In this document: positions 47,570-59,599 of the stretch, one piece after another
How the letters are laid out: each line of letters opens with the position of its first letter
How positions within the stretch are numbered: position 1 is the stretch's first letter
Notes under the pieces: generated by a model
What the model saw: the letters and a program-made list of their open reading frames with translations, nothing else
Told to the model about the DNA's origin: nothing
Database searches by the model: none
Position numbers and translations under genes: made by a program
From: Luzula sylvatica
Lineage: Eukaryota > Streptophyta > Magnoliopsida > Poales > Juncaceae
Length of the DNA: 64,000 nt
Reading direction: 5' to 3'
Assembly (NCBI GenBank): GCA_946800325.1
Contig: OX326960.1
Location: 57,806,855-57,870,854, forward strand

Positions 47570-48565
47570 CGATCCGATCTTTTTCATTAAAAATAAACGG
47601 TAATACAAAGTTGTGGAAATATTTACAAAGACAAGTACAATGATGGAACTCTAATAAAAATAACTATAATTTTGTTTGAGCTTAATTAGCAACAAGAGAG
47701 CCATTGATTAATTATGTCGTTGATAGCATTTATAACAAGAACGTGCATGCGTCCTTTTCGTTGAAAGATGCGATTGTTGCGTTCCCTCCAAATGATCCAA
47801 ATTGTTGCTAGCCATTTGGTATCGCAACGTAAAACTTCTTCTTTTGACTTTCGCGCACGTTCTCTCCACCAAAAATCATGTATGGTTGTCGAGTTGCGAT
47901 TCGCCGTAGGTACAACATTTTTCCATACTTCCATCGCGAAGAGACATTGTAAGAATAGATGATTGACCGTTTCTATGGGATCCGCACATAACTAACATAG
48001 TGGGTCATGTGGCCATCCTCACTTGAGGAGGTTGTCCGCCGTCAAAATTCGGTTATCGAGTGTTAGCCACCCGAACATACAAATTTTTTTTGGGGTCTTT
48101 ATTTTTAAGATTTTTTGCGTGCACTCACATATCACCCCCGGGTGCGATATTGAAGTATAAACCCTACTCGTTGGATATTTGGTCGATTCGGACGGTTGGA
48201 GTGTATTCGGATCAGGAATATTAATCGCAAATATTCCTTTTAAAGAATTGTAAAGAGGAATTAATTTTTGGAGGTCTAGTATGACGTACGATGTGAGGTT
48301 GTTTGATATGTTCGCTAGTCCCGCCACATTGTTAACGTTATAAATTGATCTTATCGTGGATGACCAATAGGCGTCTCTATCATAGTCAATCTTGTAGAGC
48401 CATTTAATGAGTAAAGCTTGATTTTGTCGTTCCAAGTTAATTATTCCTAGACCTCCATGTAATTGGGGTAAGCAAATTCGGTCCCAATTTATTAAGCAAT
48501 GACCCCCCCAATACTTTTTCTTCCCCTTTCCAAAAAAAAGCTCTCATAATTTGATTCATTTCTTG

Positions 48566-49192
48566 TCAAATCTCTTTTGGTAATGCGTATGATTGCATAA
48601 TAAAATTGGGTATTGCTCCTAGCACGGACTTGATTAAAGTCGACCGCCCTCCTAAAGTTAAGAATCTATTCTTCCAATTATTAACCTTGCTTTTCATCTT
48701 ATTGATCAATGATTGAAAAATAATCTTTGTCGGTTTCTTGTAGGAGAGGGGTAAGCCTAAATATTTTATTGGTAAGTTCATTTTAGAGCAACGTAAGATA
48801 TCTCCAAGAATTGTATGGTAATTATCGGGTATTGCTATTGGCACAAAGCCACTTTTCTCCCAATTGATCTCCAATCCCGATGCTTTAGAGAAAATGTCAA
48901 TTACGTGCATTATTATCCTTAGATTCCTAGGATTAGCCTCAACGAAAAATAACGTATCGTCCGCATATTGTAAAGTAGTGGGAGCAAATATTATTGGATT
49001 ACTAAGTAATGAACTCACTTTGCCAATCATTATTTGCAAGGCATCCACTATGAGTGTAAATAGGAGGGGCGATAAAGGATTACCTTGACGGAGACCTCTT
49101 TTGTGACGGAAATATGGACCTCTTGTACCATTCGTATTTATGGATGAAGTGGAAGTGGCTAGAAGGTTATTTATCCAATTAATCCATCGCAA
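48566..49192 (-). pseudogene. LINE reverse-transcriptase core fragment
   Basis: Longest open piece of the decayed element, 208 codons. It carries the RT motifs GLRQGNPLSPLLFTLIVDAL and LQYADDTLFF (catalytic YADD), then FSKASGLEINWEKSGF and IKYLGLPLSYKKP, typical of plant L1 ORF2. The neighbouring pieces are in other frames, so no full enzyme can be made. Confidence 0.9.
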
Positions 49193-49690
49193 TGGGAAAC
49201 CCCGCGCCTCTAAAATCCTCTCTAGGAATAATCATGAAATATTGTCAAAAGTTTTTTTAAAATCGAGCTTAAGCATTATCGTCGGGATTTTTGCTTTGTG
49301 ATACACATTGAGCATCTCTCTTGATGTTAAATAAAGTTCATTAATTGTGCGACCCTTTATGAAAGCGGCTTGGCATCGGTTTATTAGTAGGGGCATGTAA
49401 GATTTTAGCCGCATGGAAAGTATTTTGGTAATTAGTTTTATAGGAGTTGAAATAATACTTATGGGTCTATAATCATTTAGACTCGATGCCCCTTCTTTTT
49501 TTTGGCAATAATTGGATTGTCGCTTTGTTGATTGATTGTAATTGTAGGTTGTTATCGTAAAAGAGACTAAGCATCTTAATTAAGTCCTCTTTGATAAATA
49601 GCCAAAATTTTTGATAAAATTCACTCGGAAAATCTTCGGGGCCAAAAAATCGGCTTAGACTTTTGACGTAATGGGGTGTGTTGATTTAGA

Positions 49691-50426
49691 CTTTGAATTG
49701 TGATATCTATGGTGATTTTATCTTTGAATTTGAAAAATATTGATAATAATTTCAAAAGAAATGATTTTATACATGATAAGTAATTGCCGATTATGATGAT
49801 CGTTATGTTATCGTTATATTAACGTCATGTTATCGTTAATCGCCAAGTTACTTTAACTTTGCCCGTCCGATTCGTTAAGTTAAACCGTTATCTGCAACAT
49901 CATCTATTCACCCTCGTTTGAATTGAGAATCTCCCTTCTCCTGAATTCTTTGACCATACTTTTCGAATCGCCTCAAGAATCTCTTTTTGGGCAGATTAAA
50001 TGAGGGGAATTTTGTGGATTACGGATTGAAGAAGAAAAAGAAAGTACTGTACTGTAGTGTTATGAATGATGGTCGAAACAGATATGGTCGAAACAAACAA
50101 GGTACTAAGATTCTTTTCATGTCAATAATTTCACAAAAAGACATGTCACAAATGTAACGCCAACAAACCGAACTCGACTCGTGGAGATGGATGTGAAACA
50201 AAGCTGAATGGATTCCTGTTCGAAGAAAAATAAAATCCAGTCTTGGTCCCTTTGACCATACTTTGTGTGTGGTTTGCATTTATTTCATCCGAAATTTGAA
50301 GATCCAGAGTTAAGGAATGGGATAGTAGACAAGCTGAGATGAGTGCATGCATGCCTTAAGCTCTTTCTCTAGGTACCCAAAGGACGTGGCATCTCTCATC
50401 TACTGCACTAAAAGTTGAGAGAGAGT

Positions 50427-50462
<36 letters not shown>

Positions 50463-50509
50463 ACTCACTCTGTCCAGCCTGAATGGAGCATAAGCTGTCT
50501 CCACTATAC

Positions 50510-50549
<40 letters not shown>

Positions 50550-53500
50550 GGCAGAAAAAAACTTCACTGTATACTATACATACACAGTTCTTCACTGTAA
50601 GGCTCGGGCTCTGTTAACAAAAGCCTGTTAGACTAAGTCAAGCCTATCATTTATTTTCTTAAAAAGTAAAATGAGGGAATGGCCCAAATATACACACCAA
50701 CAAAACTTAGTTCCCCTAAATAATCTATTTTACTAACCAACAATTATGTTTTGGGTCCACACATAATTTGTAGGGTGAACAAGTAGGCGAAAAAAGATTT
50801 GAATTTAATGGAACTAACGTTATTGTTTATGAACTGTTACATAAGTTTTGAAAAGATCTTTCAAATAGTATGTATCATTTGATAATAAATTAATTGCATC
50901 ATGTTTAATTAATTAATTAATTGATTAGATGGGGTGTAATGACTGGCATGTAAAGGAAGTAAGTATGAGACAGTGGTGTTGAAGGCAAGACTCCTCCTGA
51001 TTACAGTACGGTGACAGTGCTGAGTGCATCTCTGTTGCAAAGGCGTCTCTCTCTCTCTCTCTCTACTCCACTACTCTCTAGTCTCTGCCATACCATACAT
51101 ACTCTCTGCTAAACCCGAAACCCCCTCATTGTTGGGCCCCATTTTCCCTCTTCAATTGAAAATATTGGATAGATAGACATACATACATACATAGATAGAT
51201 CCATTTGTAATTATTGCTTTTGTTTTGTTTCTCTCCATTTTCTCTGTTCTTCTGTATTAAAGACACAGAGCTGAAGACTGAGAGGGATGTTTGATAGCCA
51301 TTGATCACTGTTCATCACCCCTGCCATTTGCCCCCACAACCCCATGTGTTCTTCAATTTGTATCCACTTGCTCCTTCTCCCTCCCCTCTCCTCCATTTCT
51401 CCACTCACTTGACCAATCTTCACCACCTTCTTTTAGCTACCTTCACTTCAAAGACAATCACGAACTCGTGTACTCATTGACAATCACGAACTTATATTCA
51501 TCATGCCAAGCTTCGAGATGACATCTTCTTCTGTTGCAACACTTATGAGAGAGCACGGTTTTGTTATGAATGGAGAGGATAGGAGAGGTATAAATCGAGT
51601 CAAAATATCTGCAGTGAATCCAAGACCAAGGAAGGTCTTTTTAACTTTCCATTAAAGAGAGAACAGAGGCACTTCCACTACTGGCAACCTGCGTTTAGGT
51701 ATTTCAGGCTAATCAGATCAGAATAAATGAATCTTTCCAGTAAATATGGCCTCAAATCTCTAGTAAAACTTGTATTTAATGATATCATGGATATGTATGT
51801 ATGTAGTATATCTGGTCTAGCTAGTATATATATGTTCTTACTCTCGTAACTTGTTAGCATAGCATAGAGGGGTCAAAAGCATTTTTGTTCCTTGAGCAAT
51901 TAATTTGTCAATGTCATGTTGCAGCGAGAAGAAGATTGATTGAGTAATTAATTGCACTCTCTTATTCATATCTCTCACTCACGAGATATCTCCAAAATAA
52001 TTTCCTAGGCGTAACATAGTAATTTTGGTTCTTAATTAAGATGACAAAATGCAGCACAGAACAGACCAGATCAGAACAAGTTAAATAGCTTATGAGTTTC
52101 CGTAAGACTGTCAGAGAGCTAGAGAGAGAGAGAGAGAGAGAGAGCTGGCAAGGGCACATACACGTATCAGGTACGTGCACGTAGAGAGAGAAAGTAGCTA
52201 GGATAGAGAGAAAGAGAGTCTGAACGGGTCAGTCTGTCTCTGTCTGAAACATCTGTATCCTGCACCAAGTCATAAATTTAATAATAAGAGCTTCAGAGTC
52301 TTCTCTCTCTCTCTCTCTCTACTATCTATCTAAGTCTCCATCTTCATGTTCGTCTATCTATCTAAGTCTCCATCTTCATGTTCATCACCTCTCTTTTCTC
52401 ATCTCCATTTGTACAAGTTACGAACATGATAACATAAACATCGTCCCATTTATCATCATTTTAAAGTGCCCACTAAATATCATTATCAGTATTTATACCT
52501 CTAATTATATGGTTATACACAAAGGTTCTTCTTGAAATGGATATTTACAGTGCACGATGTAACTGGAGAGAAATAGCAAAGTGAGGGTAGGCTAATAATC
52601 ATTTTTTTACCATTAACAGAGGAATCAAAAGTATCAACCACCCAACATCCTTTTGTTGGCTGTTTACATTTATGAAACGGTATATTATTAAATAGTTCAT
52701 TTTAAAATCCATTTATTAATTAAGAAATTAAGAAATAAAATGAAATGAAATGTTGGGTGGTGCACGACTCTCAAATCGATCGAGTGATTTAACCATGCAA
52801 CGACACAGAAGATTCTGCAGGTCGCGTTCGATCTGCACCTCGATTGAATGACCCATCCTTTGTACTCTTTATTTATTGCCCTTCATAAAATAATGTAGAT
52901 ATTTTGTGTTATATATTATTATTGTTAGACGTGCACTCCAATTTGCCCCAAAAGTGCATCATCTTATTATTATTTTTACAAAGCAACGTATCCGATGCGT
53001 ATCGGATACGACAATATGATGTTTTTAAATCATTTAAGATACGGTAAATATATGATGATATGTATACAGACAATTTAATTTCAGTGAAGATTCGTCATTC
53101 TGAATAACATATCATATTGTTGATAAGAATTTAATTTAATTATTATATAAAATCATGTACATGCATATCATATCCGTGTCTTGATATGTAATTTTAGATA
53201 TTATTTGTAAAGAATATATTTATCGTCAAGAGTATTGTTTGATGTATCTTAAAATGTTGTAAAATTTATCTACACGTGATACGTTCAATGACATATTTTC
53301 CAGTTACCACGTATTATACAAGAGAGAATGCGAATACACAATTGATAACAATTTACATGACAAATCAATATTTTTTCTTATTTTGAAGAAATCGGGAAAT
53401 GATATTTGAAATTTGAAATAGTTATAAGTTATTTGAATGTTCGTAAATCATAAATATTTCTTTCCGAATATACTTATTGTCGATCTATTTTTATCACATT

Positions 53501-54340
53501 CATGTTAACAAAATAAATGATCATTTATCTTAGTTATCCGGAGATCTATTTTCCCCAAATTTTATGATTATGACAGTATATATGTATAATCATATATTTT
53601 TTGTAAGGAATTAATGTAATTTGATACCAAAATTATTTTTTAACATTCCTATCTCACTAACAACAAATTTTGTTTTCGACCCCATTCCATAATGTTTTTT
53701 TTTTAATGTATTTATGAATATTATTTTCTTGCTAATAACATATTTTTAGTCCCAATAAAACAATTTAATTATTTTTTGAGTAAATATATACAACAATCTC
53801 ACACAACATGATATAATTATGACGATTTGTTGATCTTATATTTTCTTGATGTGATGTAGTGTGTGATTTGAAAATATTTCAAATATGTGCTTATACCAAC
53901 TCAACATCTTGTTGTCATTTCTGATGCGATATCATGCTACGTAGCATTATTTTTTTTTTAGTAAAAGTAATTCATGTTTTATGGAAGTATTGTATGATTA
54001 AGAACTAGTGGATATTTTTGAAAAACATGTTTGATTAAATCGATAATTATTTTATATAAATAATAACATTTTTTTTTGTGAATGATTATTTATGTACTTC
54101 CTTTTGGTCTTCCAAAATTAAGGGTTTAAATGTTTGGAGTCCAAGAACATTTTTTCCCTTGCAAACAAACAAGACAAAGCAGAGTACTGAATGCAATGAA
54201 TGGTATCAGACTTGCCCCTCTCCTTCTTTTCTCCCTCATCTCTATCTCTATCTAGCTCAAACCTATCTGTAAGTTGTAACTCTTTAGCTCCCTCAAAAGA
54301 TTCCACATAAACGATAAATATAAACAAAATCCATCCTCAT
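49691..54340. other. Long upstream region of GRF gene, CT/GA microsatellites
   Basis: No convincing gene. It holds several CT/GA tracts (50430-50459, 50516-50546, 51044-51064, 52119-52144, 52302-52320), a doubled word CTATCTAAGTCTCCATCTTC at about 52325-52390, and an imperfect doubled GACAATCACGAACT at 51450-51495. A 50-codon frame starts at 51503 (MPSFEMTSSSVATLMREHGF) but has no recognised family. I looked for common conserved plant microRNAs (miR156-miR172, miR390-399) by eye and saw none. GRF promoters can be long, so some of this may be regulatory. Confidence 0.5.
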
Positions 54341-54341
54341 C

Positions 54342-54359
54342 CTCTATATATATATAAAC
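54342..54359 (+). promoter_or_regulatory. TATA box of GRF gene
   Basis: CTATATATATATAAACC, about 90 nt before the start codon, followed by a CT-rich leader (TTCTTCTCTACTTTC...), which is the usual plant arrangement. Confidence 0.7.
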
Positions 54360-54442
54360 CAGAACCCTTTGTTCTTCTCTACTTTCATTCCTCTTTCTCA
54401 CTCTCTCTAGCCTCCATTTTTACCTTCATTCTCTTCTCAAAC

Positions 54443-55654
54443 ATGATGATGAGTGCAAGGGGGAACAGGTACCCTTTTACTCCATCTCAATGGCAAGAGC
54501 TCGAGCACCAAGCTCTGATTTACAAATACATGGAGTCTGGTATTCCCATACCTTCAGATCTTATCCTCCCGATTCGTCGAAGCTTCTTGCTCGACTCTAC
54601 TCTCACTCCCCCTTCACTTGGTTTCACTCAACCCTCTTGTAAGCCCTCTTTCTCTCAATCCTTCTCTCTCTTCATGATTATCATGTTTTTCTCAACTTAA
54701 ACAAAAAAATTGATTAATAAAATACTAACATGAAACCTTTTTGTTGTTGTTGATAATGATATAGTGGGGTGGGGAGTGTATCAAATGGGGTTTTCGAGAA
54801 AGGCGGAGGATCCAGAACCGGGGCGGTGTAGGCGTACCGACGGGAAGAAATGGAGATGCTCGAAAGAAGCTTATCCTGATTCGAAATACTGCGAGAAACA
54901 CATGCATAGAGGCAAGAACCGTTCAAGAAAGCCTGTGGAAATGCCCTTGGCCACTTCAAACCCTAACCCTAGTTTGTCTTCCGTCTCGTCCACTTCCTCT
55001 TCTAGAACCCCTTCTTCCTCCGCCTATCCTGCCTCTTCTCTCTCCATGTCCACTCCTCAGCCTTATAACCACCACCTTCTCTACTCGAATCAGATCAACT
55101 CTAATTCTACCCATTATCAGAATGCCTCGCCTTATTACTCTGCTGATAGAGATTACAGGTATACACATGGAGTAAGGGAACTGGAGGAACAGCAAAATTT
55201 CTACACAAATGGTTCCACTGGAGAAAGAGATAGTTGTTCATGGCAGTTCCGGCCTCTCGGCATTAACGACTCGATTCAACACCAACAACAACAACAACAT
55301 CAGAACAATACCTATATCCCTTTCTTTTCCTCAAAAGAGGACGGAGATAAAACACAAAATAACCAGCAGCACTGTTTTCTTCTCGGTACCGATTTGAAAC
55401 TGGAGAATCCGGTTAGAGAGAAAGAAGGAGAGAAACCTCTTCGCCATTTCTTCGATGAATGGCCTCAGAAGAAGGATCCATGGATGGATCTAGAAGAGGC
55501 TTATTCTAAGACCCAACTCTCCATTTCCATCCCCATGACTCATCATGATTTCAATGGTTAATTTCTTTCTTTTTTGCTTATTATTTATTTATTCATTCAC
55601 TTAAACCTTTGTTTTAAAATCTTGTATTTTTTTTTTTTTTGGACAGATCATTGA
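54443..55654 (+). CDS. GRF: Growth-regulating factor (GRF) transcription factor
   Basis: Plant-specific nuclear activator that works with GIF/AN3 co-activators in leaf and organ growth. Three coding exons: 54443-54638, 54765-55556 and 55647-55654, giving 331 aa; the last exon supplies only DH and the stop. QLQ domain residues 11-47 ([20 protein letters not shown]...), the GIF contact. WRC domain about 80-124 with the C3H zinc ligands C87, C97, C108 and H111 and the basic stretch around [11 protein letters not shown]. The C-terminal half is Ser/Asn/Gln-rich and has the [15 protein letters not shown] (FFD-like) and TQLSISIP (TQL) motifs known in part of the family. A miR396 site lies at the end of WRC. 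If intron 2 is retained the protein ends FNG instead of FNDH. The particular GRF number is not assigned. Confidence 0.95.
54920..54940 (+). promoter_or_regulatory. miR396 target site in GRF
   Basis: The 21 nt covering CGTTCAAGAAAGCC and ending TGTGGAA, encoding NRSRKPVE, are the conserved miR396 complementary site of plant GRF mRNAs, placed as usual at the end of the WRC domain. Confidence 0.92.
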
Positions 55655-55659
55655 GTGAA

Positions 55660-57640
55660 TGGGCGAAGTGCTTGCAAAAAGGGATCCTATCTCAAGCATG
55701 TTTATTTACTGCATTTTTTTTTTCTAGTTTTTTTTGTATGTTTTTCTTTCTTCTGAGAGGTTGTTTTTGTGCCATTGGATCTTCCAGTTTTATTCCTCCA
55801 CCACTATCTCTATAATAATATTGTATGTTATTTTATGAGATTTCTATATTAGTTTACTTTATTCTAAACTTAAACTTATAAAATTCAGTAGATTTGTTGT
55901 TGATAGTTGGTAGTCACATCATTCGATGCTAACAACTTTGTTTAGCCACATCTTTATATATACATCCTTTTGTCAACATTTGACACAAATGAATAAATTA
56001 GAAAAAAAACATAGTTAAATTTGAAGTAAACTTAAAAACAACAAAAATATGGTCCATGCAGAAGTGCACAAGTTTTTTTATTTTTTTTTGCATTAAAAAG
56101 TGCACAAGTTGGGTTGTCAGATAAGTTTGGTCTTCAGATTGAGCTTCTGACATGATGGACCCACCACATTTAAATGTGTTCAGTGATCAGACTTATATAT
56201 CAAGGACTCTGCAAACCCATGAAATATTTGGCCGCATGTGTTGTCTCTGCAAAAATGCCCTTTATAAACTATAAACATAATGTATTAATTCTACGTAGTT
56301 AATTACTGATTTAATTAAGCTCACTGAGTCTGAACAATATATCAGTCTGTCACGTATTGTGCACGTGAGAATGACCTCATGAAATTTGAAAGATTCCTAT
56401 GCTAATTTAGCTTTTAAATTTTTTTAACCTACTCTGACTGTATAAATTCAATTTCAAATTCGAGCTCCTGTTATATTATTGTTTATATATTGACCGTACA
56501 ATATGATAAGATCTGCATGACATGGCATTTTGGACTGTCGTACTTAACTAAACACAGAAATTATTATTATTAATAAAATAACTTTGCAGAGGTTTATGGA
56601 ACTTAAACTTAGTAGTTAGTAGTAACACGACTAGGATTAAAGTATAGAATTGGTCCAGTTTCGACAAAAAATGAACTGTATTAAGTTCTAAGGAATCAAT
56701 GACTGGAGAATGAATATCAAAGTCTGTCTTACTTTACCACAAGGGTCAAGGGTTAAAACAAAATTAATGGTTTTCTGATTGGTCGGTAAAAGTTAACTAG
56801 TTAATTAATTAGGCTTATAATCAAAGCTTGTAACGTCTAATTTATAAAGTATACCTGAGCTGAAAAATGAAGGATCGCATGTAATTATCAATGTATCATG
56901 ATGGTGTGTTTGGATGGTGAGAAAGTAGATGCGAAAGTGATTTCCATGATTAAATATCTTCGCGTGCTCCATCGCAAGATCATCGAGGTTTCAACCGTTG
57001 CGGGAAGGCATCCGAAATCCAGTTGCAAAATGAAAAGGAAATATGCTATCTATGGCCGGTATGATATTCTCTTGAATGCCGCATTTAACGCTAAATTTGT
57101 CTATTACATATCAGCATTGAAACTATCGTCTTGTCTAGTAAAAGAAATATAAAATGCGTAAGGATATGCTAGGCATTGCATCAACAAAAGAATTATTTAG
57201 GAAGATTTGTGTGAACTCATATAGGCCGCCACATTCCTTATTAATCTCACAACCGCATCGTAACGTTCGAAATTAGTATTGACGGCATTTCGAAACGGTA
57301 CATTTTTACTCGCTCAAACAAAGTTTATGCAGGGTAATGAAAAATCAAAACTATTTTTGTTCTTCAATTAGGGTTTAGGAATCTTATTCGACTCTATACC
57401 TCAACTATTTCTTTTCGCGGTCAACAAATTACATCAAATCGAACACTTAGACAATTCATTTAATAAAAATGCTAAAATACATTCACTCCTCGAGATGACA
57501 ATGAGAGCGCTTAGCGGTACTTGGATCTGGAATTGCTATTTTTCCATTTTTTTTCCTATCCAAATTTCCATTAGTCGAACATCTTGTTGATGTATCTTCT
57601 ATATCTATGTAAGATATTTATTTCATTTATAAAACAATGA
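55660..57640. other. Gene-free stretch downstream of GRF
   Basis: Starts with the GRF 3' UTR. The frame at 56898-57152 (84 codons) has no recognised family. 57480-57640 is probably the 3' part of a LINE whose end is at 57681. Otherwise AT-rich DNA. Confidence 0.5.
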
Positions 57641-57681
57641 GTAGACCTAGCACGAATCGTGCTTGTTGTTCTTTAAAAAAA
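57641..57681 (+). mobile_element. LINE 3' end, plus strand
   Basis: AGCACGAATCGTGCT (57649-57663), then TGTTGTTCTTT and seven A, the same hairpin-pyrimidine-polyA layout as the two minus-strand LINEs. How far the element reaches to the left is not clear, because no ORF2 coding remains there. Confidence 0.6.
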
Positions 57682-57766
57682 CACAGGCAATTCACCGAAA
57701 CTCAATAACCAAACGCTATATTCCGACTAAACGTGACAACCAACGCAAGGGATCGACTACATTGGG

Positions 57767-58022
57767 TAATAATAGTAATAATAATAAATAATAATAATTG
57801 TTATTAAATAATAGTAATAATAATAAATAATAATAATAATAATAATATAATAATAATAATAATTATTATTGGTATTAACTATTAAATAATAATGATAATT
57901 AATAATATTATTATTATTATTATAGGAAGAATAAGATCAACAAAAATTATTATTATAATTACAATAATATAATAATAAAATAAAAAGAAAAGTGGTAGTA
58001 ATAATAATAATAATAATAATAT
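57767..58022. repeat. (TAA)n microsatellite zone
   Basis: About 250 bp dominated by TAATAATAA and ATTATTATT runs in both directions, interrupted by short unique text. It may fold back on itself at 57840-57925. Confidence 0.9.
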
Positions 58023-58299
58023 ATTTTTCTTAAAGATGAATTTTTAATTTATGTTAGTTTATGAGGTTGATATAAATAAGCATTTGATATAATTTCATTT
58101 ATAATATTGGGCCGCTAAATTAAATTTATATGCATATTGTAGTATTATAAAAATAATAATTTTAATCAAAATCCGCTGCGATCGTGAATCGACGCTATAT
58201 CGCTCGCTAACGCTAACCGCTAAATTAAACGTCTAAAACGCTTCGTGCCGCTACACGCTATTTAAAACATTGGTATTTTCAAGAAGCAAGAAGGAAATA

Positions 58300-58800
58300 T
58301 AACACCTAGACCACAAAAAAATAAAAATTCCACCAGAGGCCATACTACACGCTAAATCGTTCGTTCCGGACTTTGTGATTGATCAACAATAGACCGCCCA
58401 TTGTGAGGTTAGATCAGATACTATTTTGAAAAGGAGGCATTGCATCCGGACTTTGTGATTGAAAATTCGTTCGTTCCGCTCGCTAAATCGTCCATAGAGT
58501 CGCCAACCATTGGTATCCCATTTGTTTGCCTCTTCCGCATTTAGTTTGCCTTCCGAGTATTCCACCAAAAATCCTCTAGTGTTTGTGCCGAGAAGCAAGC
58601 CCTACTCGCCAGCATGAACCAAAGCATGGTCGTAAAAAGGCATTTAAAGAGAAGGTGATAGACCGTTTCATGATCGTTAGAGCAAAGTACATATTGGGAT
58701 TCATACGACCAATTCCATTTTGCTAAGTTGTCCGACGTTACAATTCGGTTATTGAGGACCAACTGTCTGAAGAGTTTTATCTTTAGCAGAGCTTTTATTT
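58300..58800 (-). pseudogene. LINE ORF2 C-terminal remnant (zf-RVT)
   Basis: Two overlapping frames on the minus strand, 58762-58541 and 58598-58383, carry the zf-RVT region (VLCSNDHETVYHLLFKCLF, then FWWNTRKA) and the tail (SERNERIFNHKVRMQCLLFK), which equal WKERNNRIFNRK of the other copies. A frameshift near 58560-58590 and stops show it is dead. Its ends were not found. Confidence 0.8.
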
Positions 58801-58805
58801 TAATA

Positions 58806-59156
58806 TCACAGGGATTCTAGTATATGAGAAAATTCATCCCTTGAATTCTTAGTGAAATAGTCGAAAGCGATTAATGAGGCATAATTAATACGAACGCTAC
58901 AATGAAAAGGAAGTAAATTCTTTTTTTCCTGCTTAGAATCTTCCAGACCGGTTTGAACATGCATAGAACAAAACAGATCACCAACCAAATAAACACATAT
59001 GTCAAGATTTCTATAAAAAAAAATAAGAAGTATCAGCTCCGCAACGGGATGAGGCTCCAGAATCAGCATTGGCGGCCCAAAAAGCCAAGTGTGAATAAGC
59101 TGACGTTTATCAGCACATAAATGTGACATCGGGTCGTGGTCATGATAATCAATCAA
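58806..59156 (-). other. Unrecognised open frame, 116 codons
   Basis: Begins MIDYHDHDPMSHLC and contains a hydrophobic stretch (ELILLIFFYRNLDICVYLVG). I do not recognise it. It lies just outside a LINE remnant in the same orientation, and the bases around it show no splice sites or leader I would trust. It may be a chance frame or a captured fragment. Confidence 0.2.
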
Positions 59157-59358
59157 AAACCTATGAGCGTGGCATTAACTCATGTGGTGCGATATTATAA
59201 GAAAAATGATTTTCACGAGAATGTTGAAAAGTAAAAACCACATTCGCATTTTTTTAGTTTGCATGAGATTCTTAATTGGTGGAAATATTAACATTGACAA
59301 AATAATTCTCACTAAAACTTATGGTAATATTCTCGTACAATTTACCTAAAGAACTTCA

Positions 59359-59360
59359 TC

Positions 59361-59397
<37 letters not shown>
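59359..59397. repeat. (ATT)n microsatellite
   Basis: About 13 ATT units in line. Confidence 0.9.
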
Positions 59398-59599
59398 TGA
59401 AATATTTATTTTTTATTTAAAAATTAAATTAAATATAATATTAATTATGTTATGATCATATTATAATTTTATATATTGACAATGTGTTAGAAATTTAAAA
59501 ATATTAGATAATACAGTTAATAAAAATATAATAGATTTTGTAAACGTAAATCCAAAAAATATAATGATCATTTAATTTATATTCTTATGAATTTGAATT

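Larger units (their letters stand above)
47532..49690 (-). mobile_element. Decayed LINE-1, 5'-truncated
   Basis: About 2.15 kb. On the minus strand it starts inside ORF2 at SRFFGPEDFPSEFYQKFW and ends in a hairpin plus an A run (T run at 47532-47542). The reading frame is cut into pieces by stops and shifts: 49414-49232 (AFIKGRTINELYL ... KLDFKKTFDNIS), 49192-48566 (RT core), 48435-48019 and 47934-47686 (zf-RVT and WIIWRERNNRIFQRK). No target duplication was found. It is clearly older than the LINE at 30785. Confidence 0.88.

Noticed and set aside
51503..51655. 50-codon frame MPSFEMTSSSVATLM...
   Set aside because: No family, no splice partners, and its neighbourhood is microsatellite-rich; it may be chance.
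50360..52400. Possible primary microRNA between LINE and GRF
   Set aside because: CT/GA tracts make apparent hairpins, but none of the common conserved plant miRNA sequences I searched for by eye was found.
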